From assembly GCA_949316235.1 (NCBI GenBank), contig OX438750.1:1440501-1504500 (forward strand): a stretch of DNA of 64,000 nucleotides. Reading direction: 5' to 3'. The notes under the pieces were generated by a model that saw only the letters and a program-made list of their open reading frames with translations, was not told the origin of the DNA and did no database searches. The position numbers were made by a program, and so were the translations under genes. Within the stretch, counting starts at the first letter, position 1. Each line of letters opens with the position of its first letter. Source of the DNA: Oegoconia quadripuncta (lineage: Eukaryota; Arthropoda; Insecta; Lepidoptera; Autostichidae). Below are positions 55,256 to 64,000 of this stretch, in pieces.

Positions 55256-58200
55256 ATGGAAGCGAATACCTTTGTTGCTAATTTAAAGGCTGACGGCTCC
55301 GCCAACGATCGGTGTAATTTGGACCAAGTTTTTAGTGAATATAAACATGTTCGTGATAAATTATCCGTGAAAGACCGAGGAGCATTCGCGTTAAACGTTC
55401 TCTGCGTGTTATGCAGGTATGTACGTCTACAAAAATTATGTTTTTATACCTTTTATTCGAGAATGTTATCCTTCAATTACCTAGTGTACTATTGCACCCT
55501 AAAATTCCTGATTAGGAAACAGCTCTTGTGTTACATCAGCAGCAGCAGCTTAACCTATTACCAACTGCTGATGATACCAATATTTAAGTCCAGTTCAGCA
55601 AGATCTTAGCCAAATTTTTTTATTTAATTAAATTTACACAAGTACACAATCTTCAATTACAGAAACCTAGACAAGGCCCCGTCATGGACCTCCAAGGTGG
55701 ACAGCAGCGCCCTGCTGACGCTCAGCATCGATTGCATCAGAGAGACTCGGTCTTTAGGGCGCCCAGACAGAGTGAAGACTCTGGCATGCATCTATCATAT
55801 CCAAAAGCATGTTGTGAAACAGGTAATTTTATTACAATTAGTTATATTTATCTATCAAGGGATTTCTTCCAGTCACCCATAGGGTTAGTTAAAAAACAGA
55901 TGTTTATAGAAATAAACATCAATATTAGAAATTTTGGGATAGAAATCCCAAAATTTCTAATATTGGGTCTTTACCTATGAAATTGGAGTTTTTTTAGGAC
56001 CCACAATCTTTTGGTATAGTGGTGAGAGCTGGTAACCACTACACCAAACAGATTGTCAGATTTCTATATCATGACGTTTTCAAATCTTATTTTTATAATT
56101 TACGAAATAAAACTTATTTGAGTTTGACTCGATAGTTTCTCTACAATGACAGGAGATAGAAGTTTTACTGTGCACAAACCATATTAGGCTTCCTTCGTGC
56201 TGCTGCTGGTGTGGAATTCAGGAGAGGGTTTAAATAAGGTATTTTTTAATTTCAGAACACTTTAACATCACCAGAACTACTATTGAAGATGTCTTATATG
56301 CCCTTTCAAAATGCCGATGACATGCTTGGTGAATACTGCAAGACTTACTGGAATGTCTTAGTTGATAGATTGAGCTTTATAGAAAAACTCAAAGCATCAA
56401 AACTAGCAATAATCAAGCTACTAGCAAAATTAACAGAAGATGTGCAACATGTGATTAGTATATATGACACCGTACAATTTTGTATGAATATTCTAGTGTT
56501 TCTAGTGAAGAAATTGCATTTTCTTTACAATGATATCAATTCTGGCGAATTGAACGTAGCGTTTGGTAAAGTTTTTGAAAGTTTACGTAAGAAGGACGAC
56601 TTGAAATCGTTTAAAACATTAACTGATACTGAATCTATGGAGCTTTATGTAAAATTGAATGATTGTCTTTACGTAATGGCCGACAATTCTTCTAAAATCA
56701 ATTTTAAGACATGCTTACTGAGCTCTGCTGTGTGTACATGTTTAGCTCTATTAGGAAGTCATGCGGATAAATTTCATTGCTTCCAAAGTTTTTATTCCAA
56801 TGCTTTTTGCAGTATATTAACCAAAGAAGTAAATGTATACACTGAAACCATATTAAATAATATCCTTTTATCCTGTGAGAGTACAGAGAAGATGGGTTAC
56901 AAAGCCACAATGAACGCCACATATCCTTACCTAAATCAATTTCTACGACTCTACATCGAGTATCATGTTACAAATTCGGTTAAGATAAAATGGAATAACA
57001 ACTTTACCACTGAAATACAAGAACACTGTTTAAAATTGACACTGTTCTTAATGAGAAAATTAAAACACTGCGAACAGCTACTGAAATGTGAGAATTGTAG
57101 AGTCAAAACTGGATTACATGACAGCTTACGCTTGTCGTTTCTTGTAAAACATTTCATATCTATATCCCTGGAGCAAGAAATTGACGTTACAAAGATTTTA
57201 CCTTTACATTACCTAATAGTGAAGCACCAGTACGAGATATTGACGGAGCTATGCTCAATTGGATGCGTGAACTATGACAAGTGCTATAAAAAACTCCAAA
57301 CCGACGTCCACAACACAGCGATATTGCTCAATAAATCCAAAAACTACGAATATTCGATAAAATTATTTAATATTTATCTAGTAAATGAGATTAAACACTT
57401 CCGAAATGAAAATGACATGAAGAATATAAGCAGGGCTTTGTATAACAAGAGTATATGTGAATTAGATTATATGCAGCATGAAAACGCTTTGGTGAACGCT
57501 TATTTGAGTTTACTCTTCACTCAAGATGGACTCACTGATAAACATATGAGCTTAGTGATGGACATTAAGGCCAAGCTATTAAAGCATACAAATGATGATG
57601 ACGTCAACCAAGATGGTTTGCAACTTATGTCTGTTTTCGAAGCTTGTATTTACTCCATAGAGAATAACTGCTACGGTAATTTGAAGCCGTTTTTCTGTAA
57701 CTTGAAATTCAGGTAAGTTTATTTATTTTTTTTTAACTAAGAAATAAATAGGTAACAAACATACATACAAATTTTCTCATTTATAATATTAGTTGGGATA
57801 GGGATTTTGCGTCGTACATAATGTGGAATTCAGCTGTTTTGATAATGTCAAAGGAACAATTTAATATTGAAGAGTTATTCAATATTTTAAGTGAGCATGT
57901 CGTCACATGTTAAAATCCTCATCTCTCATACATAGGTACTGCTTTACCTATGATTGTATTGTATCCCAGAAAACAGCATAAATAGTGCCACCGAAATATT
58001 TTGATTAAAACTAATACTGCTGAAAAATCAAAAATTTACAATAAATTTCTCCAGATTTAAAGGAAATGCACCGATTTTTCTAAATTTAGGAGAAAGTCTT
58101 ATAGAAAAGACATTTTATTCTATTAAAGAATTTTAAGGAAAAAGAGCCACCTCTCGAGTTTCTTGCTGGTGGGGAAAATTGCCTTTTGAACAAGCAGTAG

Positions 58201-61200
58201 CTTTAAAAATGTAAAATCTGACTATTTTAAGTGTACCCTGTGTACCTACAAAATAAAGCATTTTTTGATTTGATACAGATGACAGTTGACATTATACAAT
58301 AATTGACATTTTCAATTGACATTCAGTTTCATCATACCAAATTATTAAATTGTTGACGTAATGTTTTATGTACTTTATTGAATGTAAAAGTAGTGAATGA
58401 ATGCAAATGTTACATATAGGAATTTTATGACGTTTTTATGCCCAATGTAATTACTATATTTTATTTAACTTCATTTTATAGTGCCTAATTATTTTGAACT
58501 TGTATGCCTACGGGCAGAGCACTGCGGTAATTATTTTTAAGTAACATCCTTAATCCTGTGATTCACAATAAATTGTATTGATTGATTCAATATTCCTAGC
58601 CAGGAATTTTTGACATTTTCGAAACAACATTAACAAAAAAGGTTATTACAAAATTAGTGACTAACTGAATGACAAAAACGAATTGTATTAGTTGTATACT
58701 TTTATAGATATATAAGTTATAAAAAAGAAAAAAAACATGATCCTGTGGGTTTCTTGCGCCGCTTCTTTTCCCACAGATGATTTCCCTTTCCGAAGCGGTG
58801 GTAGCTTGGACATATTGACTGACCGAAAAATGCTTAAGCCCTATTTTTATTTCCAATAAATATAAATAAATATCGCTGCACATCACACAGCGCCATCTTG
58901 TTCCACACTAAGCAACTAGGCTTGTACTATAGATACCGGATGGTTGATAAACTACACAAATACTTTTTTTTCTGTAAATAAATACACATATAAATGAAAA
59001 ACATCCATAACTTGGGAACACATGTCTGTATTCATCATACAAGCATATGCCCCTAGCGGGATTCGAACCCGCGACCTTTTGGTATAGCAGCAGAATTTCT
59101 AACCACTACACCAAACAGGTCGTCAATAGATTTAATTAGATTTAAATTGACATTCAACAAATGATATCAAGTATCTTACGTTGAAATACTGCTTGAAGTT
59201 TGAAAAAATAAATAAAAACACATTATATCATTCGGTAGTGTCGCTAATAATAATAAACCACCAATTCTGGGAAGTAATTACATGCGGAAAACTTGGGGCC
59301 CAGCCTTCTCTCACGGTGATGTAGGGTATCCACCGACTATATACTCATCCACATCCAAGACCACGCATACATACACGCTCACACATCACATCACTCATTC
59401 ACAAACACAAACTTATATAATCTGAAATACTTACCAACGTCATACCGGCCGTTGCCGTATAATGTCATACGGCAGTGGGAACGCACAACCGCTACTACGG
59501 CCTATTGTTCTCTCGTGACGTAGGAGCCGGCGCGACGTGCCCCCGCACCAGTTGAGATCAGAAGGGCAATTCTCGTAATATCTCTTATTACAATTACAGT
59601 CAAAATTCAGTTCGGATCTAGTCTCGGTCTCCAAATGTCAAATACGTCATTCTCGTACTACAATATAAAGGTTTGTAATGTGATTATATCGAAATGTGAT
59701 CGAAAGTTGAACAAAGCTTTAACATCAAGTTCGAGATTAAAAAAATTGACAGTTCGTCAAATATGCGCTTGCTTCCTTCTATTTATTCTCTTTCACATTT
59801 GTCAAAAAACTACTTATATCACTTCAGCTGGGCAATACTGACCAATTAATAGTGAGAGCTTTGTTCAACTTTCGATCACATTTCGATATAATTACATTAC
59901 GAATCTTTACATTTAATGTCGTATTTGCCATTTAGGAGATCGAGACTGGATCCGAACTGAATTTTGACTGTAATTGTAATACGAGATATTACGAGAATTG
60001 CCCTTCTGTACTTGACGCAGGACGCTTGTTGCTTGCGCGCAGCGCTAATACTCTAATTTAAGCATTGCTTACTTACCTTTATGCTGTATATTCTTCTATA
60101 ACTATATCTACGAACTGTGACTAACTATCGCTGTGATTGTGACTCAGATTGATAGATAGATCGTTTATATTGTGGCACTACTCCTAAACCAGGCTTCCAA
60201 CTGATTGTTCAGGAGTAGGCCGCAATAAATAATAAAAATCAGGAACACTTGAACATTGTATTGTAATAAAAAGGCACTGTTATAAAACAATGCCTTTACG
60301 AATGATAATGAATATAAGAATGAATATAAGAAATGCGATAGCTCCAGCGCACTCAGCGGAAATATAATACAATAGGGTTATAATATAAAAGTTTGACAGA
60401 AACGTCCGAGCTTTAGAACTGTTGAAAATATAATGACGTTGTTTTGTTCGGCCGTCTGAGTTCGAAATAGGAATTTGAATTTAAATATAGAGAAACGAAA
60501 AGGAAAAAGAACAAAAAGATTACTAACTAAAATCACCAACGAGACGCAATACCGTCACGTTACAATATGTATCTCCAGTCACACACATACCATAAGTTCC
60601 AAAGCAATTGGATAAATATATTTTATAACAATTCATAAAAGTAACATCAGGGTACACTAGAGTATGTGTGTGCTACAGCCGTACAAATAGGTCATAGCTC
60701 AGTGTATATAATTGATCAGAGAGCAAAACACTGATTTTCAGCTATTCTTCCTCTGTGCTCCTTCTAAGCTTTGGAAATATATAGCTGCTTACCTGGACAA
60801 TCTGTGAGTTTTACTTACCTATTATACTACCTGAGAAGCACATACCATCCTAAAGTGATATAAAAAATTAAGGGCTACAATTTAGCTGCAGTGTAGTGAA
60901 TTTGTGTTGGAGTAGTGGCCACCTTACAATCAGTTTGAAGCCGCAGCTGTAGGCCACCAATTTGACTTAACAGGTGCTTTTAAAACAGCTGGGCCCAACG
61001 GTTTAACATGCCCTTCGAATCACATTTGTATGAAAGTTGGTTGGTGGTAGGGTATTTTAAATGTCCGCCTGGCTAGCTACCACCACGCCAAACAGCAATG
61101 TTAATAGCATTGTTGTGTTCCGGTTGTCAGAGAAAATATAGCCAGTCCCCCAAATGTGTTGGGGCCTCCAGGTCAGTATGCTTCCACCTTCGATCTCATC

Positions 61201-63696
61201 TTCACTTAACATTTGGTGTGATTGAGGCCAAGAACCAACCAGTTGTGCATAAAAAAAAAATGCGCCCAATTTCTAATAATATATTATTTGTTTTTTTCAG
61301 CTCTCTCTTGAAACACGAGTTCTCCATGTATGTTCAGTTATGGCCTTCAGTGGTGCCCGTAGCTGGGGTATGGAGATCATTATATGACTTGTCTAAAATG
61401 AAAAGACTGCCGTGGATCAAAGGTAAATCATTAATCTCTCTGTTGCGCGTTCCCACGCAAAAATTCTAAGGGTCAAGTATCTCGGCGCGCCTGTCATATT
61501 TGCGAAAATACCCGCGGTGTTAAAAACGTTTATAGATACTCTTCTACTGGGTGTATTTGTAATCTGTGAAAAGCAATAGCTACGGGAATATATTATCCAT
61601 GGATATAATGAATGAACACTACTACAGCTATAATACAAAAAATCAGAAAAATGTTACGAGTTGTAATATGTAGGTATCCCTATATCCACGATATAATTGG
61701 TATTTTTACGGAAAGTACAGATTTATTTTCATGTTTTTCTTAAGAAACGGGTAATTCAATAAATTGTTATGAGAATTGGAAGCTCTATGGCAGGTTTCTA
61801 AGCCTGTTCTAATAAAAAACAGTAGTTGGAATTCTATGCCTATACTCCCACCCAAAGAGAAAAAAAATATTTTCGCAAATACAGACTAAATATCATAGCT
61901 AACATGACATGGCGCACATTATTGGATGCGGAATTTAATAGAGAACAAGTTCAAACACAGTTGGAAGGAATTGGAACTCTATAATCATTACAATTGAGAG
62001 TTAAAAGTCCGTGGGCACCGATCGGTGTCCGCGAGTGTATTGTTGGGATAAAAATTTTTTTGGCACCGATCGGTGCCCACGTCCGTCTAATGGTTTAGGT
62101 CTAAATTGTAAGTAGAGTGTCCGGGTCTCACTTGTAGGTAGCACTTGACCTAAATGACACGTGATGTTAAGTGAAGATGAGGCTGAAGGTAGGGACCCGA
62201 AAATCCCAACTTATTTGGGGGACTGGCTATCTTATCTCTGACAACCAGAACACGAAAATGATATGAATTGGTGTTTGACGGCAGACTAAGGCCTGTATTA
62301 ATAAACTATTTTCTAGATTGAGAACAGTCATGTGACCCGTCTCAATTAAACATGTTGATTAATAAACCTAACTTGAGACTTGAAAAGCACATGCATACTC
62401 GAGCTGTACTCACTTGAGACTCGAGCAGTACTCACTTGAGAGGTGCGCGTATTAATAAACGAAACTCAAGACTATCATTCATTCGCCGCTGAGGGGAATA
62501 CTTCCAGTTCCAGTTCCAGTTTGATTAGTGGCAACTCTTATGAATTTTGCCAGTGTCAAGTGAGTCATGAAGGTGACACAGTATATAAATTTGGTCCAAA
62601 TGAAAGCCGCGATGTTACTTCCAGCTGAGCAGTCTAAAACAAAAGACAACACAACACAAGTTAGCCCAACACCAGCGGATTACTATCTACAGTTTAATCT
62701 TGTTAATTCTAATATGGGATGGTAAAATTTGGACAATGGGGGAAAACACCATGGATAATAAATACTTAAGATTAACGGGACGCGGAATGTCAGTGGGGAG
62801 GATATCAAATAGGGAAGAGGTCAATTTAGGGCAATTGAAGATAATATGATCCGGAGACCCTTCATCTAGTCCACATTCACATAGAGACGAATCCCGTATT
62901 CGGAGTTTAGCCAGGAATACTGGCGAGCAGACATGTCCAAGAAGTGATCTCAGCTGAGTAGACCTCAAGATTGGTTTATAAATTAGCACGGAGCTTGAGA
63001 TACCGTCAACTGCTTAGACATATCTCTGTTGATACAGCCTCAAGACTTGTATTGAGATTGGTTTATTAATACTGACCTTAGATAAGATGGTAATAGCTAG
63101 CCAGGCGTGCATTTCAAATGCCCTACTATCAACCAAACCGAGTTTAATGCAGGAATTGAACCCGCGACCCCCAATTTGTGAACCCTATATTGTTTGCAAT
63201 GAGCCACGGAGGCAGTTACTTTTCGAAATTTGCAAATCTATAGCTGGTTTGCGGTGGAAGTCCCTTAGTCGCGTTTTACGACACCCACGGGAAGAGATTT
63301 TTTTTTATGCACAACGGGTTGGTACTTGACCTCAATCACACCTGATGTTAAGTGAAGATGAGGCCGAAGGTGGTAACGTGCTGACCCGCAAATCCCATCT
63401 TATTTGGAGGACTGGCTATCTTATCTCTGACAACCTTATCTGAGATGGGTTGGTTTTATTTATTTTATGAAATGAAAATGAAATGAAAATCATTTATTCA
63501 TGTAGGCAATACAATATGCACTTATGAACGTCATTGCTGCATGCTGAAACTATGCAATTTTTCAGTTACAGATGATGACATTGTGAGAACTTTATATGAA
63601 GTGGTACTGGAGACCCCAACGGCAGTCAGAACGATCCACAGCGAATACTTTGCTACTATTGTCAGGGAGTTAGTTGATGAATTCGACAGCAAACCT
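55256..63696 (+). CDS. Large helical-repeat protein, 5' part (separase/Three-rows-like candidate)
   Basis: Five exons join in phase: 55256-55416, 55663-55822, 56256-57712, 61301-61422 and 63566-63696 (677 codons so far). The last ends at a GTAAGT donor, so the gene continues off the window. The start MEANTFVANLKADG is the first ATG of an open exon. The protein is Leu/Lys/Cys-rich and almost wholly helical, with TPR-like pairs such as HNTAILLNKSKNYEYSIKLF and ALYNKSICELDYMQHENALV. This pattern, with no catalytic motif in the N-terminal half, resembles the helical region of separases or the insect Three-rows protein, but I cannot exclude another TPR/HEAT scaffold. The C-terminal half, which would decide this, is outside the window. 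Introns 3 and 4 hold SINEs and LINE tails. No signal peptide or membrane segment. Confidence 0.8.
55921..55964. repeat. Perfect hairpin with 20-bp arms and 4-nt loop
   Basis: The arm AATATTAGAAATTTTGGGAT, loop AGAA and the exact reverse complement form one stem-loop in intron 2 of the helical-protein gene. Confidence 0.9.
56000..56135 (-). repeat. SINE family A head fragment next to a LINE tail
   Basis: CACTACACCAAACAGATTGT is the family-A head in reverse; TCATGACGTTTTCAAATCTT onwards resembles 51350-51410. Confidence 0.55.
58140..58275 (+). repeat. LINE 3' end
   Basis: AAGAGCCACCTCTCGAGTTT, GAACAAGCAGTAGCTTTA and CTACAAAATAAAGCA; related to 51935-52045. Confidence 0.65.
58605..59210 (-). 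repeat. Second copy of the 43759 repeat, interrupted by a SINE
   Basis: Both flanks match the copy at 43759-44095; the interruption is 58862-59128. Confidence 0.8.
58862..59128 (-). repeat. SINE family A, full copy inserted in a repeat
   Basis: 3' signature CACAGCGCCATCTTGTTCC at left, B box GGGATTCGAACCCGCGACC and CACTACACCAAACAGG at right. Confidence 0.9.
59559..60008. mobile_element. 450-bp foldback element with about 155-bp arms
   Basis: The left arm starts CAGAAGGGCAATTCTCGTAA and the right arm ends with its reverse complement. The arms include GTGATCGAAAGTTGAACAAA. The unique centre is about 140 bp. No clear target duplication. Confidence 0.88.
60447..60565. mobile_element. Truncated copy of the 20349 MITE
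   Basis: Carries one inverted-repeat arm (to GTCACGTTACAA) and most of the interior, in opposite orientation to the first copy. Confidence 0.85.
60570..60735 (-). repeat. Dispersed repeat, second copy of 33480-33720
   Basis: Shares CAGTCACACACATAC, GTGTGTGCTACAG and GTCATAGCTCAGTGTAT. Confidence 0.55.
61037..61258 (+). repeat. SINE family C, 5'-truncated
   Basis: TTGGTGGTAGGGTATTTTAA through GTTGTGCATAAAAAAAAA; ends about 42 bp before exon 4 of the helical-protein gene. Confidence 0.88.
62289..63078. mobile_element. TA-flanked inverted-repeat element, second copy, itself interrupted
   Basis: Ends AGGCCTGTATTAATAAAC and, inverted, AGGTCAGTATTAATAAAC, flanked by TA. Without the LINE piece at 62504-62940 it is about 350 bp and roughly 90% like 47359-47686. 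Confidence 0.8.
62504..62940 (-). pseudogene. LINE ORF2 C-terminal fragment with 3' UTR and AACTGG tail
   Basis: The minus strand encodes LLGHVCSPVFLAKLRIRDSS, LCECGLDEGSPDHIIFNCP (zinc motif) and about 45 more residues to a stop at 62687. The 3' UTR ends in AACTGG repeats and matches 3050-3122. Confidence 0.75.
63300..63440 (-). repeat. SINE family C, 3' fragment
   Basis: TGCACAACGGGTTGGTACTT, TGACCTCAATCACACCTGAT and CTGGCTATCTTATCTCTGAC. Confidence 0.85.
63470..63545 (-). repeat. CR1-like LINE 3' end
   Basis: Reverse complement of the 3' end at 37060-37130 (GAAATGAAAATCATTTATTC). Lies about 20 bp before exon 5 of the helical-protein gene. Confidence 0.75.
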
Positions 63697-63794
63697 GTAA
63701 GTATGTCAACTGCTTAAAATAATGCATAATGGCTTACGGCATCCTGTTGTAAGGAAATGCCGTGGATATAAAATGCAGCTTTGTTCCGCAGAAA

Positions 63795-64000
63795 CCGCCT
63801 CCGTGGCTCAATGTAAACAACATTGGGTTTACGATTCGGAGGTCGCGGGCTCGATCCCCAGCGGGGTACATGTTTAAGTACTGGGTTTGGTTGGTGGTAG
63901 GGCATTTTAAATGTCCGCCTGGAGCTACCACCATCTTATCTAAATCTGCCGCCAAACAGCAATGTTAATAGCATTGTTGTGTTCTCGTTGTCAGAGATAA
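63795..64000 (+). repeat. SINE family C, runs off the right edge
   Basis: Head CGCCTCCGTGGCTCAATGTA, B box GCGGGCTCGATCCCCAGC and body to AGAGATAA at the edge. Confidence 0.9.

Larger units (their letters stand above)
62135..63225 (-). repeat. SINE family C split by a nested insertion
   Basis: The 3' part is 62135-62286, up to GACGGCAGAC; the 5' part resumes GATAAGATGG at 63081 and ends CGGAGGCAG. The insert is 62289-63078. Confidence 0.8.

Overview
This is an insect nuclear window, most likely lepidopteran. It is AT-rich, has spliced genes with GT..AG introns, and is dense in tRNA-headed SINEs, non-LTR retrotransposons (CR1-type, Jockey, R1-like, RTE) and short inverted-repeat transposons. 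Nothing in it looks prokaryotic: no operons, no ribosome binding sites, no CRISPR.

Five host genes can be supported. (1) At the left edge, the 5' end of an unrecognised minus-strand gene (coding 1000-1113 and 1-190, continuing off the window). (2) A plus-strand omega-class glutathione transferase of six exons (exon 1 at 6213-6240, stop at 26568, 240 aa). The Cys expected in the CPY motif is Asn. Its promoter and exon 1 are present twice because of an apparently perfect 1,260-bp tandem duplication (4106-5365 and 5397-6656). (3) A plus-strand PAP2-family lipid phosphate phosphatase of the PLPP4/5 type, seven exons from 32013 to 41421, 285 aa, with all three catalytic motifs. (4) A minus-strand, single-coding-exon ALG10 glucosyltransferase, 52148-53578. 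(5) A plus-strand large helical protein, five exons from 55256 to 63696, running off the right edge; a separase/Three-rows-like N-terminal half is my best but weak guess. ALG10 and this gene are head to head, 1.7 kb apart.

The 12.9-kb first intron of the glutathione transferase holds a full-length CR1-type LINE with two open ORFs (8178-12790, minus). It also holds a three-level nest: a tRNA-SINE split by a 5-kb terminal-inverted-repeat element (about 13320-18301), whose body is a 43-bp tandem repeat, itself split by a decayed Jockey LINE. In the phosphatase introns there are R1, RTE and CR1 LINE tails, a 20-bp minisatellite, a hAT deletion derivative with a clean 8-bp target duplication that still encodes the transposase C-terminus, and an unusual element made of phased CAAA-type iterons. 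The 10.7 kb between the phosphatase and ALG10 is almost all SINE and MITE material.

The points most worth a second look are the exon-1/promoter duplication with its short inverted junction insert, the 43-bp-repeat element, two SINE copies carrying the same TA-flanked insertion at the same internal site, the phased-iteron element, and the Asn-for-Cys glutathione transferase. Coordinates of repeats without sharp ends are approximate. All family assignments rest on reading motifs by eye, without any database search.
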